DNA from: Datnioides undecimradiatus
Taxonomy: Eukaryota; Chordata; Actinopteri; Lobotiformes; Datnioididae
Length of the DNA: 64,000 nucleotides
Reading direction: 5' to 3'
Assembly: GCA_008933995.1 (NCBI GenBank)
Contig: WARS01000012.1
Coordinates: 2,108,001 to 2,172,000 of the forward strand
Below are positions 26,074 to 40,329 of this stretch, piece after piece. Within the stretch, counting starts at the first letter, position 1, and each line of letters opens with the position of its first letter. The position numbers and the translations under genes were made by a program. The notes below the pieces were generated by a model that saw nothing but the letters and a program-made list of their open reading frames with translations, did not search any database and was not told where the DNA came from.

Positions 26074-29000
26074 AATTTGATGCTTTGAGTGACTGGAGTG
26101 ACTGGGGCTGTCTTGGCCCTTTCCACATTTACCTTCACTTTACACATACTTCCAGTGACTCATTCGTCCATGTGGCTCCTATTTCTCTGGGAATGCTCTG
26201 CTAATAGGTCAGATGATGGGTTGATAATGCACTGACAGGGAACAGAGATGTAACCAGCTGGCTTCGGATAAGATCATCAGGAGCAAGGCTCTAATTAGAT
26301 GTAATCTCCACAGTGATTATAGGGAGCACAGCGAGAAAAGTGCATACAGTGGATGGAGATTTCAAATCACCAGTTTTATCTTTATCGCCTCCCCTTCCTT
26401 AAAACATTCTAACCTCTAGCCTGATGAGTGGATGAAAGGATGCTGGGCTCACACGTAACTATGGAAACAAAGTATTTAATGGGATCTTAACAAGAGGAAG
26501 CATGTATTTTTTACCCAGTTAACCATCAGAGAATTGGAATATTGCTCAACAAGATTCACAATTCAAAAGAGGTGTTGACATTTTAAAGCTAGGATTTCAA
26601 AGTCTGTAATGCCTGTCTGTTACCATAGTTTTAAATATTATCATTCTGGTATAATGTGGGAAATGTCAGCATTTCTGTCTTAGCATGAGAAATCTCTAAA
26701 ACTTAAGTGCTAGTTAACTAAAAGATTTTTCACTAAACATGATCTGCCTATTTGCCATTCAAAAGAAAATCCTGAGAAATAAGGGTAAAGTCAAAAAAAA
26801 GAGTGTTTTCATCTTGTTTTATTTCTGATTTAATGACTCGGGGAAGGATTTGATACACTCCCTGTCTCACTCCTGGCGCGATGACAAGAGGAAGGATTTG
26901 ATGCACCAGGGTGTCATGGGTTTGACGTTCCTTAAACAATCTGTGTGTGGCTCAGCAGCCGAGGACAATAACTTTAAAAAAGGAGGTCACAGAGATGTCT
27001 TTTTTTCCAGAAAGGGTTGGTTATTTGTGCGCCGCGTGTTTGTTCAGTTCCCCCTAGAGAGGTTGTTTCCTGTCCATGTTTTCTGTGAGACACGAGGACG
27101 TCTTCTTTGAGAGAAGCAACAGGTCACTGCAGCAGCAGCAATCCAGCCTGAGATATGGAGTCAAATAACATCCCAGAAAACCCAACAAGCAAGCTAGGAC
27201 AAATTGTGTCTGGATCCTGTCCAGGCTGAATTTTATTGTTCTTCCAAACACAAGAGAGATAGAACAAGTTTGTAGCCAAGCCTTTCACTCAGGAAACATA
27301 TCCTTTGCCTGCCCTCTGTCCAGGGAAAGGAAAAAGGCCAGATTAAAGTGTGTACATGTACATCTATGTGTGCACCTTTGTATCGGTTTGCCTTGCAGCA
27401 CAAATGACACCAAAAGACGGACAGCCAACACTGCAGACCCCTTGTGCTTAAGGCCAAACAACCTGACGAGCAGGAGAAAAACCCCAAGTGCAGGTAACCA
27501 AGAACATCCTCCACCCAGCTGACGAGCAGCAGGCTTCCTTTCAGAAATCCTGCAGTCTATTAGAAAAGGAAACAGGGATGAAGAGCATGCTGCCTGCTCA
27601 GCTTGGGACTCATCTTGAAATACCTGGAGGCCTCAAATTCAAAGCCAAAAAGCAGCAAGAGTTGCTAGAAGAGCTTGGCCAAAATAGGCCCCCATACCCA
27701 GTGGTCAAAGCTCAACAACTGTCCCCACTGATCTAGATGCGCACAAGCGTCGGGGTTTCTCTCTCCTAGCAGAGGAAGAAACTGAATAAATGAATGCCTC
27801 CACTTATGTGAAAATGGTAAATGGATGGTTATATATAGAACCTTTCTACCTGAGCAGGACAAAAGGCTTTAGAAAATGTCTCATTCACTCTCTCGCCCAC
27901 ACCAACACTGGCCTACTCATTAAGAGCAAATGGGTTCAAAGCCTTACCTTTGAAATGCAATAAAGAAACAAGGTAATTATTTCACACAACAGAAGCCTCG
28001 GTTAAGACTCTCACCCACTAACTAAATCGGTCAAAGATGATGAGTTGCTACCAGGGATCAGACTCAGTGCAGCAGGTGACAGTGATCAGCTTATATTATG
28101 AACATTCACTTTGCAGTAAATCCAGCAATATGTTGCTACATCACACACAAACTGACACCGCCTTTTTATCATTACAGTGTGGGTAATACACATATTTGCA
28201 GGATGTCACCCCCATGCCAGAGCATTTAGTTGTTCTAATGACTATTTAAGCATTGATGCTAAATTTAAGTTTAATTTTCACCACGTGGACTTTGTTTCCC
28301 CCAAAATGAATTTGATGTGGTCCTTGAATTTACTATGCCTGGAACCACCTATGATTCAACAAGGTCATTCTACATGCCATCGTTTTATTGTAAGGTCAAT
28401 AAAGTGCAGCGTTTAGAAGTGACTTCCATCTGATTAGATCAGTAATCCTTGATCTCCTGACATGGAGTTGTAAGATTAATATGTTTGGCAATGAACGTTG
28501 GAATCAATCACTTTTAGCTTCCCTGCATAAATGCATCTCCAACTCACCAGAGAGAACCAGAAAAGCTAATGACCAAAAATATATTCCTTATAAAAATATT
28601 GGTAGCTAAAAACAAAACTAGATCATTTGTTGACTATTTCCCATGAGGCCTCTTTGGTGGTAACGATAACGATGAATATGCCCTTCACATTTATTCTTGA
28701 ATCTATCTGCAGTTTTCTTTTGCACACTGAAATGTAATAGTTTTATGCTGATGTTTCAACCTACGCCAATTGCATGAAAGCCCAGAACTAATCAATATTC
28801 TTATTTGCAGTTTCTGAAGCTGAAGATACAGCAGCTCATGGGCGCATAAAGTGGCAGCATTTCCACACGGAAAGGGCCATGATCTTTCAAGCAGCAATCT
28901 TTTGAGCCATAGTCTGGAGCACCAGTTCACACAGCTGACATGCTGCTCCAGGCAGCGAGAGCCCTTTCCATCCAGACAACAGGCTGCTTTCAAGCGGCGT

Positions 29001-29830
29001 CCGGAGTATGTGCCTCCTGCTTCCACAGTCCTTAATGCCAAGGAGCAAACACACAAGAGAGGCTACTCCACATTGGCTCGTAAAAGCACTACTTTTGGAC
29101 TCTCAAGAATAGTTTTCATCATGTTACAGGTTTTTGTAAATGTCATCGTGTTACACTAACGCTACACAGCTGACCATCAGAGTAAGAAAGAGTGATTTAT
29201 TACAAGCAGATGTCCGACAGCAGATATTATATTGCTTTTATTTGTGTTTCTTTAACTGGACTTCGTCATGAAGAAGATGCCACAGTGGAATATGTTAAAC
29301 TGTCAGCTGCTATGCACAAATATCACAAGGAGGAATAATACAGAATGAAATTAAGAGTTCATTACATCCTTTGTGAGTGACTGTCTCTTTTAGATTCACT
29401 GCTTTATTATAAATGGACTGATAGTATATAGATTTGAAAGATGAAAATATCTAAATTCTTCCTAAGACTAGGAACAAAACTGAGGTATTTTCTGCTCAGA
29501 TTTCAGTCTGCAGGTTTCGTGCATCGAAATGAGTACCAGAAGTCACAGACTGTAGCGGAAACCTTTTTTTGGTCAGTGTGTAGATCATTACGTGAGATTT
29601 TTCACTTCTTAAGGCTGTTTATTTAGCGGTTTGAAAATTAGGTTTATTGGGCCAATTCTGTTACATGGCAACCAGGGATTGAGCTGAAGGTTAAACATAA
29701 GCGCCTTAAATGTCAAAGTTCTAACCCTTAAAATATTCACGAAGCCAAACATAGTACAGTCTTACAAGATGTGTTTAAAATACCCAGACTGGCTGTTTCT
29801 ATTGTTCTTGGCCTTTAGTTCAGCATTTTA

Positions 29831-30540
29831 CAAGGTGTGATCAAAAAGTTACAAGACTGTTCCTAAGCACAGCGTGTGATGTTAATGTGCATGCAGTCAC
29901 CTACAGCCATAACTGTTGTGAGTCAATATATCCTGTATTACAAGTATTCTTGCGACCACATGCAGGTGCGCATTTGTGTTCCTGCAAGTCGGCATTTGTG
30001 CATTTTTATCATGGACCTCAAACAGCGAGCAAACAACAAATTCTGTGTCGAACCCAAACTTCATGTTGCGGATCATTGCCAGTGACCAGTTGACTTTGGT
30101 TGTGAGACCAAACAGCAGTCTTCACAGTGCAGGGACCCATAGTCTCCATGACTGAAGATGGAAGGTCAGGTCAGGAGCGCAATGAAGATCCTTGTCATTC
30201 TCTGCGACAACTGTGCTGAGGTCTACTGCACCTTTTTGCGGTATCTGAAGGTAGACACTCGATGCAAACGACCTGAACAGTTGCACAACGGCACTTGACT
30301 GCACCGTCATGACATCAAGCCCACTCGCAGTGTGTTAAAAATGCCAAGTTGCATCACTATCCACCCACCCCACTGGCTTGATTTGGACTTTGGAGGAGGT
30401 CCAGCGCGTGTCGCAGATGTTGCTTTACATTTTTACAAAGCAGGCCTTTCAGAAAGTGATCCAAGTATGGCAGGAGCACCAGGAGCACTGGATCACTGCA
30501 AGGGTGACGACTTAGATGGTGATGTTTTTACTTTTTAAAG
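29831..30540 (+). mobile_element. Mariner-like transposon remnant
   Basis: It begins with GGTGTGATCAAAAAGTTACAAGAC, the typical mariner end (GATCAAAAAGTA). The plus strand then reads MDLKQRANNKFCVE at about 30013, resembling the mariner start (QRINIKFCVKLGK). Further on come KILVILCDNCAEVYCTFL, KRPEQLHNGT and CITIHPPH, equal to the catalytic-core stretches VMLVVFFD..GVVHxEF, KRPELWxNGTW and ITVIPHPPYSPDLAP. About 700 bp remain of roughly 1.3 kb. The frame is broken several times and the right inverted repeat is not recognisable. It is an old, inactive copy. Confidence 0.7.
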
Positions 30541-32547
30541 AGGAGACACATAGTAATGGGAAAATAATAAATAAGGATAATGTCTTCCTTTCTGTACAAT
30601 AGAAAGAGGAAAAAATGCAATAATTTCAAGTAGTTTGCAGTAACTATTACAATATTTTCACACACATCAGCCCTCCAAAGCAACCCCTACTACTTTCCAT
30701 TATTCCGAGGGGTGATATGAGTTCATACAATGAGCATGTTCACCCTCATTACAAGAGAAATGATCACATTCAGCTGTGCAGCTCAGCTCATTCATGTTTT
30801 GTTGCCAGTGATATTTATTAACAAAGACCTGAGAAAACAGAAATAATTTCAGGGGTTTAATTTAAATCATTTCATTCTGGACCACATTTATTCCTCCTCT
30901 ACTGATGTCGGCTGTGTTTGAACAACTGGATTTCATCAGCGGCACACAGCCAGTCTGCCGGCAACCTCAGACAAGAACCCTCACTTAACGTCAGCGCAGC
31001 AGGTTCAGTTCTGGCTCTGGCGCACTGATCTGCAGAGCAAACTCACTCGGCAACACGCATCCTGCTCAAATCCACGTCTTGTTTGCGATTCGTCTTGTCA
31101 AACACACATGGCGTGAAGTAGCTTCTATTTTGATGTTTTGACTGATCGCAGAGGAGTGTGAGAACCCACCGATGATGAAAATTCAACCCTTTCTAGTGAT
31201 TAAACCTGGTTCTCCAGACGGGCTGCAAGTGTCGAGAGTAAAATTCTGACAGATCGGTGTTTGCAATGCACGGAGGTTTGTTTGAATAAAGTCTTTCCAT
31301 CATACTCAAGCTTATTAGAAAGATCTAGATTGCACCTCTCCATAGTCTATGTTTGTTCCTCTTGGCCCAGGGTTTGAGCTCAACTGTGGATTTTACATTT
31401 AATGCTATGGGACAATGATGACAGCCATGCTGGATGAGGCTCATGCAGGCGATTCATGGGAATGTGGGTTGTTTTTCCACTGCAGACAATCACGGGGGAA
31501 AAGTTTAGCTCCCATTTTGAAATGAAATGTTTTTACTGTACGAGAACGTAATTCCCTGCTATAAATGGGGCTGCTGAAAATTTGACAATCTGCAAGTCAG
31601 CTTTGCAAAATCCCCACCTGTGCAAAGCGGGAATGTTATTCAACAGAAAGACTGAGTGCGATTTCCCATCAAAATATTTTCAAAGCAGGTAAGCCATAAA
31701 ATTGCGGTCGCTGGTGTTGAAAGCTTTGTCCCACAGTCTGCAGGTGGAATTTACATATATTAAGTCTGGAAAACAAGTGCGATTCATGGCTGACTCTGAC
31801 ATAAAACCCCATCCACTCTCACTCTCTCTCCCTCTCTGTGCTTCCCCTCTCCCTTTTTGTCTCTATCACACAGACAGCCCCGCTTGTTCCTGCTTGCTCA
31901 TGTGTGGCAGCAGAGCTGGATGGAAAACATATTGCTCCATCAATCACGTCCCATTCTTCTCAGCAACACACCCGACTCGGAGGTTCTCTGAGACCGAGGC
32001 CATGTTCAGTCAGCCCTTATGTAAAAACGCAGAGATGACAAATATTCCTCCGAACAGATTCAGAGCTGCGTCAAACTGTACCTATTCCGATATCCTGATC
32101 TCTTTCAAATGATGCTCCCCCTCCTTGCCAGTCTCTTGGCTGACACTGTGTTGACAGTATCTTAATATACAGAGCGAGGAGTGTGTGCTGCGTTCAAACA
32201 AAGCCCCCTACTCCCCTGTGTTATGCCAATAGATCAAATGAAAAGTTACAGCGAGAAGAAGGAGAAGGATGTCGGTTTTCATCAATGTCTCGCTGATGTA
32301 TGCAGGAATTTCTGTCTTTCAAGTCTTTGTTTCAGCAAGACCAAAGTGCGGAGAGCGCTGCCATGCCTGCTCTAGCAGTGCAAAAGAGAAAAACTTCCTC
32401 CTGTCCCTTCCCTGCCTGTTATATGTGACACTCAACTTGGCTGCAGCCCCAGCTGTAGCCCTTGGGCAGTGCATATGTCACCCATTTGTACTCCAGAAAG
32501 CACTCAGATCCGAACTAAGGCCAAGTATGATTGGAGGGAACACTTAC

Positions 32548-32621
32548 TCGTTTTTCTCCAGCGCCAAGAGCAGCTGTTCACCTTCCGCTTCAATCAGGAG
32601 CTTCAGTGATGCAGGGTGACT
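32548..32621 (-). CDS. adam12: adam12 exon 3: prodomain
   Basis: This 74-nt exon starts in phase 0 and ends two bases into a Glu codon. It encodes SHPASLKLLIEAEGEQLLL followed by ALEKNE, residues 77-101. The human ADAM12 counterpart is HPEVLNIRLQRESKELIINLERNE and ADAM19 has EGRELILDLEKNE. The acceptor is TGTTGTCTCATCAG and the donor GA|GTAAGT. Confidence 0.9.
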
Positions 32622-33348
32622 CTGATGAGACAACAGACAGGAGAGGGGATGAGAAAGATTAGTCCTGGAGGCAGGCAGACAGCATTTTAATGTAAGAATG
32701 ATGGCCCTGGTTGCTCTTCGCGAGTTACCACATTAGTTAGCGTGCTTTAAAAACAGAGGTGGGAGAGAGCTTCACATCATTTATTAAGTAACAGTGCCTA
32801 TGTTAAACATGCCATATTGTGAAAATACTCCACCACAGCTCACACAGTCCTACATTCAATCTTACTGTAAGGTGCCATTAGAATGCTGTGAGGAGGTCAG
32901 GCTGGTTGTTTTCTCCAATATTTGCAGGGTTATATAGTATAGAACCTGAGCAAATGTGCTTTTTAAAAACAAGCAAGAAGAAAATCTTTGCTCTCTGTTT
33001 CAATAATATAAAAAAAACAGCACATAGTTCAGTCAAAAACCTGATTAAAACTGTGACTGAGCCACCCAGCGCTGTGTGAAAACATGCACGACGACTGTTT
33101 TCAATGAGAGCAGTCGGAAATCCTTATGAAGCGTCTTTGTATCTCAGAACAAGAGCTGAGAGGATTAGCTTTATGTTTCTATTCCATTTGACATTAATCC
33201 TGCTGAAAGCCACGAGTCTTCGCACCCCTGAGTTACAACACTGAGAGGGACCATGTGTCTCTGTTAGAGTCAGATGAAGTGGCACCGAGTCATATATCAC
33301 TTCTGTCAGTCGTGCTGTGCAGCAAATGTGACTGCCTGTGCGCACAAG

Positions 33349-33391
<43 letters not shown>

Positions 33392-35911
33392 ATCCACATG
33401 TCAACACGCAACCTATCTCATCTCATGTGTTGCGTTCTCACCCAGGCACAGAAACACAAAAAAATCCTCCTCATCCTTCGTATCGCTGAGCAACCGCGCA
33501 CACACACACACAAACACATTTCACACACGCAGTTCAATCTGGGTCAGCTGTGGAAAGGAGTGCTGCTCTGGGTTAAGTCATCCATCACCCCCCATGGAGA
33601 AGAATGTCTAGTGGATCAGAAGAGGATATGGAAGCAGAACACTTAAGGTTTTAGGCAGTATCATTGCACAAGACATGTGGGACTAAACTTCCAGCTATTT
33701 TCTGTTCAGACATCCGTCTATGTGCATGCTTTGACCTCCCTTATGCTGCATAATGTTTATGACGACTTCCATTTACAAGTTCAAGGCAAATATAGACAGC
33801 ACACGGCATGTTTGGGCTTGTAATTAAAAGAGTAATACATTCAAATTAGCACTTTTTTCCACCTTCCGTGTGAGTATTATGTGATCTGAGGTATTGTTTT
33901 GTTTTTTCGGGTAATAACATCCCAGAGAAACCTTGTGGCACCTTGTCTGTTTGGTTAAGCCAGAACAAATTAATTCACAAATGAATTGACTCAATAACAC
34001 AACCTGCAAACACAAGCTGTGTTTTAAAGTCTGCCTGGCAGCCATGTATTTTGTTTTTGTAAAGGCTGGGATTAAAACACCGAGCAGAGCCAAGGATCCC
34101 AGATTTCAAACATTTCATTAATGTCCCAGTGGGATTTGTAGTGTTTTCTTCCTTTCTAAGATGCAGATATGGTACAGCTGTCTTTGCTTGAAATGCACTG
34201 AATGCATCTGAATACAAAGAGGCAATGACTGCTATTTCTGTCCTGCACCCATTAACCTGTTAATATAGTGGTCTCTTGGTCCTGACACGTAAGCAGGTAT
34301 CATTTCATAAAGACTGACGTGCACCGTGCAGTTTATCTTTCATTAAATTTGCAATTGCACTTGAAACGACAAGCACCAAAGTAAAATTATTCATTAAATC
34401 AAAGAGCAATATTAAAGTCAGACCAAACAGAATACAGGGATGGCAACTAAAACCTTTAAAGACTGGAGTTAGGCTGCCTGAACAGTAAGTAAGTCGTCTA
34501 ATTATAAGCTTACTCAGTGCATAAATTCAGAACCTAAAATCTGTTTTTGTGTTTAAACCTAACTCAAAACGCAGAGTTTATCTTGAATCAGTTCGAGTTC
34601 ACATTTAGTTTCATTAACATTTAATCTGAGTTTAATAATTGTGCAAGAGTTTAAGAGTAAACCTTGATTTTAGTTGGCATGACATGTTTAAGTCTCAGAG
34701 CCTCTTGCGCCTCTGTACAGTCTCTCAAAGCATCAGACTCTCACTATACTCACTCTAAACTACACTCACTCCAGATGTGATTATCACCCAAGGTTGTCAC
34801 AATGTCAACCACAACATCAACAAGCGCCATTTATAGTATTTAAGGCAGATGTTTAATGCAACCTGATTGTTTCCTGTATTCAAGGGCTTTGATAATAAAG
34901 AGCATTTGAAAAAAAAAAAACCCTGTTGTTTATGATTGGGACAAATAGGAGGAATAACTGTGCAAACAATCTGAAAATTTGCTATGCTATGAAATATAAA
35001 CATAAGTGGAACCTCACAAATCCACAATCCAACAACCCATGTAACTGAACGATGCTGTTTCACATGTGTTTTCACACGGTGGTAATGTTTATAGGCCACG
35101 CAATGGTTATTGTTTAAGTTCTTAAGATATTTAAGGGTCAGAAGAAGAGATGGAGCTCCTCATTGAGAGGAATCTGTAGTTACTGTGTAGTACCTGGAAA
35201 GCACAATGAAACATATGTGAAAGACGATCAATGGTGACTGACTGTAAGGACATTCCACTTCAATTCCCCACTCCTCCCACACCCCAGTTCCTTTTGCTCC
35301 TCAAGTGGCCTCCATGCAACATATGCAGGCAAGTAATACCTAGGGCTGAGGGTAGAAATGAAATGCTGTTATTATCTCACTGGTCCCTGAACACACCACC
35401 ACAAACATCAATGCAGGCCCTAGTGTAGTTCTAATGCAGCCATGTTCCATGTTCTTTAAGAACCCATTAGTGAGGTTAAAAATATCAGTGTATTCCTGAC
35501 ATGAGACTACTGGCCACAGGGTCATTAAAATGAAAATGCCTTATCCTCTTGGGAACATGAATGTCTTCAACGAACACCACAGCAATCTGCCCGCTCGACT
35601 ATGAAATACATAGTTGTGTGTGCAAAGTTTTGTTCTGATTGTGGTACAGGAAGCTTCTGTCCTCTGACGAGCTGAGGAACTGTGCACGAGTAGAAATTCT
35701 GACCTCACACTGTGGTGCTACAGCAAATGAAAATCAATTTTGACCTACCTGTACTTGAACAAAAGGGAAGGGATTATCTTCAGGGGAGCATGAATATCCG
35801 TACCATACTTAATGACACTATACTCTATAATGTCGAGATACCTGGACAGTGTTGGGTAGACAAATAGACACTATTTGTTTTCTATAAAAGAAAGCGTTTA
35901 ATTGTCTTCAC
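32622..35911 (-). other. adam12: adam12 intron 2
   Basis: A 3.3-kb intron. The only marked structures are the CA repeat at 33351-33389 and a smaller CA-rich patch at about 33500-33531. Plus-strand frames of up to 118 codons here are the CA repeat read as Thr-His and have no gene support. Confidence 0.6.
33351..33389. repeat. CA microsatellite (about 19 units)
   Basis: Uninterrupted CA repeat of 39 bases in adam12 intron 2. It would be GU in the transcript. It is a likely polymorphic marker. Confidence 0.97.
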
Positions 35912-36033
35912 CTGGGATTTGAGTTGGTTGATTGGTTTCCAGTCTTGTCCAACAAGCTGAAGGGGTACTGTAGTCCCATAGTGTTTCTGCTTTGCTGTCG
36001 GTCTGTGTGGAACAGCCGTGCTCAAATGATCCC
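35912..36033 (-). CDS. adam12: adam12 exon 2: start of prodomain
   Basis: This 122-nt exon adds two bases to a Gly codon begun in exon 1 and encodes 40 more residues (37-76), ending VPLQLVGQDWKPINQLKSQ. The human equivalent is the VVSASVGSGDLWIPVKSFDS stretch after the signal peptide; the shared pattern is G-D-W-P-I/V-K/Q. This part of the ADAM prodomain is poorly conserved, so the call rests on the matching phase (1 in, 0 out), a strong acceptor (TTTTTCTCTTACAG) and the donor CAG|GTGAAG, all of which fit the flanking exons. Confidence 0.85.
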
Positions 36034-39000
36034 CTGTAAGAGAAAAACATAAATACCATGTGAGACTACCCTGAAAACTTCAAAGTGTCTCCCCTTTATT
36101 GGAAAATCTCTCAACATATGTGAAACCAGACCACGTCCATCTTTGTGGGCACAAACAACAGTTCAACAAACAATACAGATAATGAGTTCCTTCCCACTAA
36201 TAAAACAGACCCAAGCCTGGAGTTCATTAACAACATCAGGACACAACCTGACAGCACAGCTGCGATGCAATATAAAGTGGCACTTAAACAAAATGACAGT
36301 ATTCGTATTTGATGGCTTTTCGGTGTCACAGCGCATAAATAATGGTGTCAGAACGGTTTTGTTTTCAAAACTAACAATTATATACGCTGACAAAGTGCCA
36401 TCTCCAATACATCCTCGTCCATCCTGAACATATGTTCACCTCCATTTTATAGACTGTCAGTAGAGTGGCGCCTGTCTCCTCTGCCATTAAGACATGAATA
36501 CAACAGCACTAATCAGCACCCTCACACATCAAGCAATGGGAACCGTTAGCCTGTGGCGAAACCGTAACCACCCCCTCTGCCACTCAAGCTGCATAAATCT
36601 CCAAGGCTCTTCAGTAACACAGAGTTTTGAGCAAAGAAGAACTGGGCTTGCTGCTGCTGTTGTGATAACTCCTAACACAAGGCTAGTGTCCAGGACGCAG
36701 TGCAGGGATTAGACGTAGCTTTGGGGCATTGTTCCCAGCATGCTTTTATCTCCCTTCACTCTGTTCTGACAGGGTGTTAACTGAGCCTCCGAATAGCCAC
36801 AATTCTCAGAGCTCTGTTGTGTTGCCAGTCATTTAAGAATATATCCGTCCCCAAATCCAATAGCGACGTTCCCCAGGCATGCCGGCATGAAATGAAGTCG
36901 CAGGACAGCCACTATACCGAGCAAACTTACCACTTATAACCAAGACAGAAGCTCCAAGCGCTCTAAATAGTACATCATGAGCGCAGAGAGAGTCTGAATG
37001 CTATAGTGAGCCACTGGAGGACATTGCTAACAGGGTTCCTGCAGTAATCAGCTTCCCACAGCAGGGAAGCCGTTTCGGAGCTTGGGTCTCTTACTAAAAC
37101 AGCGGGGGTTGTTAGAGCCATTTGTTTCAGTGCAAACATCCTAAATCAAATGTTTGCTTGTTTTTTTGTTTTCTCCCACTGACGCTCCATTGAGCGCTTC
37201 CAAACAGCAGGGAGACAGATTTAGTTTGGGGGATGATGTCAGTGGACTTGTGAGAAGTTAGGCGTGTGGTCTGAGCATAATTTATGTCTGTTTTGAAACT
37301 TTGTTACATTTTAATTTTGAGTCGCATTTCAAACACGTATAAACACAAAACACACTCAAGGGGGAAACACTCATCGATTATTACCAACAGATTCAAGACT
37401 CTTCGTTCGAGGCTCACATCCCTTCTGTCTGTCTACAGATGACTCACCCAGCTAAATTGCTGAGTCTGCTTATTATCCAGCATTAATAACGTAGGTCAGG
37501 CAGAGTGCTCCCCAGCTGAGCTTTGTTCTGGTTCTCCTCTGAGGAAACCACCACTCTGGAGTTCATCACAGAGCTGGTCCAGCTGATAGCAGAGAGCCAG
37601 AGGTGACCAGCTCAGCAGTCCTCATCCAGCTCCAGCCTGATGATGAGAAGCAGGCTCCGGCAAGGACGGGACGGCATCACACACATACACATACACAACA
37701 GCGGGAGAACATCCTACCCTCATTAGTCCTGGAAAACCACACCGTCTGGGGGAGGTGGGCATGCTGAGTAAGGGAACGCATGACAAACTCTGTGAAAAGT
37801 ACGGATGGATAAACACAACAGATGAAGGGGAAAAAAACAGAGAAAAGTTTTGACAGAGAGAGGTCAAGTCCACATTGTGGTGAGCCGGTTTTATGGGCGC
37901 AACACACACAAAGACACACAGATGGAAAGGCCACTGGCTTTTCTGTGGTGTGGCCACATCAAGTTTGAAGACAAAGTTCATAACCATACAGGGTTTGGTT
38001 CCTTGACTTCAAAGTCCTCGTGTGAATAACCATTTTGTTAATGTGGTGCGCTGTGAGGTTTAATTCCCACTTATAAATGGCATTATATTAGTGGAAATAG
38101 TCTGCAGGGTCATTTTTTTCCCCCCACGTGCTTGGGAGAGACATTTGGTAAAGTTGCAGAGTGGCAGAGCTGTGGTGTGAGGAGTGTGTAAGTGGCTTTT
38201 GTTAGCTAGAATGTTATAAGAGCCACCAGAAGCATTAAGGGAGCGGTAAAAGTGGCACCAGAACCCAAAGCCTTATTTATATGTTCAATAAAGGAGAGTG
38301 TAAACAGAGGTCTTAATAAAGTAGAGTTCTGGCCTGATCAGCTCCCTTTATGCTCGAGAGTACACAATGAGAGTTTGTGCCATTTATATGGCCTCAATAA
38401 AGTCAATGCTAGGTTGGAGGATTGTATGTCTGTGTACGTGGAAATGTGACTGTGGGTGTGTTTGTTCGCATGTGGGTGACTGAAATGTGATACACACCAG
38501 TGACTAAATAAAGTCATAACTCTGGCTTTTCCTAGCAGCGCTGTTAATAAGAGAAAATAAAATCTAATGTGGACGATGTATGTACAGCCATTGTTTTGTT
38601 GTTTTACTCACAGTAATGTGTAGCTGGCTCGTTTTAGCTCAGCAGCAGTGTAGCATATTCAACCTGAACATGGGTTCAATGGTTTGCAGGTCAAAGGGCT
38701 TCTGAGCATCTCAGCTCAGCTCAATTTAAAGATGGTCTTTGATATTTTGGCGTTCTTTTGATAGTAACAGCTGGAGAGTGACAGGAAGGGCACGGGGGCA
38801 GAGAGGGGATGACATGCAGCAAAGGGCCCAGCTGGGTCTGACCCCTGGCCATTGCTGTAAGGACTTAATACTACAGTCTGCACATCTTCTGGGCGCCCAA
38901 CTGGGTTCAGTTTGATTGAACAGTTTTCATGACGTGTCAAGAAATAATGATATGTGACATTAAGATTGACTATATTTAACATTTCCTTCAAATTCAGACC

Positions 39001-40329
39001 TTGACATTTCACCGTTTGGTAAACTTCACTAACCCGGGTCAGTTTACAGTACCTGATGGTATTTTACCATAAACCATTCATTGGTTTTATCAGCTGCATG
39101 ATGCATTCTCCATTGCTTATAAGTTGCCGATCCCAGGAAACAGATGACCTCACTCAATTCTTTACAGATCTCAACAGGTCCTTTCACAACACCCTTCTCT
39201 TTCCCGCTTCACTCCGCTCCACCAAAACAAACCAACAACTGTTAGGCTTTATTAAACCCCTGAGCCTGCTTTCTCGCAACCAACCACAACTCAGTCCTTG
39301 ACAGGCAGAGATGAAATAATGTATTCATAACAATCTTTGCTTTTCCAACACAAATGGCATGCTGTTCTTTTCATCTGCACACTTGATGAGGCCATGCCCC
39401 CCTACAGGTCCTCACTGAGATGGGATACAGGCTACACATACATGCACACATCAATAATGAGCACTCCTAATCATAGTCACCCTTGCCTGATGGCTGGTGG
39501 TAGGAAAAGAATACAAGGGCACACTCCAAAGTCACTTTGACAGCAATCTTCTCCGATCTTGAAAAGATGTCAGATTGAAAATCAAGAATAACCCATTTGG
39601 CAGTATGAATGAGATTCTTTGACATGCAAAACCCCTTGAATGGTACAAAAACAAGTGCGGAGGCGACACACAACAGATGATTCACGCATTGTTTGACACT
39701 GGTGGACACTGTTTAGTTACACAAACCTCTAGAAGGAAATGGGTTTGAAATAAGAGCATGTGGAATAAATTAGGGCAGACTGATGAGTTTAATTTGGCCT
39801 GTTGCAAGCAAAAGTACAAGAAGAAGAGGGTAAAAAAAAAAAATACGTACGGCTTTCCCCCGGTTCCATATGGAAATGTGGTCTTGATAAAGCAAATCTA
39901 ATAAAATGATCACTTTTTCTACATCATGAACATGTATCCACAGCCATTTTTATCTGGATTTAGGGTATGGCTTTAATCAGAGCACTGCCTGGATTGGGGA
40001 CATGATCCAGCAAAGTTTCTGTGCCAAAAGTTGGTCCTGACATCAACCCACAGGGGGAAAACTTAGTTAATGTTTATGGCTATTATTCATTTAATAATGG
40101 GTGATTGACAGGCATATCACGAATTCAATTTATCCCCAATCAGAGTGGGCAAATTATGCTAATTCAAACAGAATGGTGATTGGGAACAGAATGATGAATG
40201 ATACATTGGGAGGGAGACCCATCAAGGAGACTCTTAAAATGAATGACCTTGCAGACAAAAGCGATGAACTCTGCTGCCTTTCTTATCACTTTCTCTCCTT
40301 CATCAACTTCTCGAGGCCTGTGACTTATC

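Larger units (their letters stand above)
8718..32547 (-). other. adam12: adam12 intron 3 (23.8 kb), with repeats and possible conserved elements
   Basis: Longest intron in the window. It contains the Tc1-like remnant (25426-26073), the mariner-like remnant (29831-30540), one copy of the GCTTAGCTTAGC repeat family (20133-20535), an 18-base C run, a 17-base T run and a TG repeat at 17711-17726. The stretches 12960-13830, 15000-16200, 17085-17400 and 18750-19000 are repeat-poor and rich in homeodomain-like ATTA/TAAT words, so they might be conserved non-coding elements. Open frames up to 189 codons (13268-13837, plus strand) look random. No exon in phase with adam12 is needed between exons 3 and 4, because their phases join directly. 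Confidence 0.55.

Noticed and set aside
33255-33646. Several frames with Thr-His repeats
   Set aside because: These are the CA microsatellite read in three frames.
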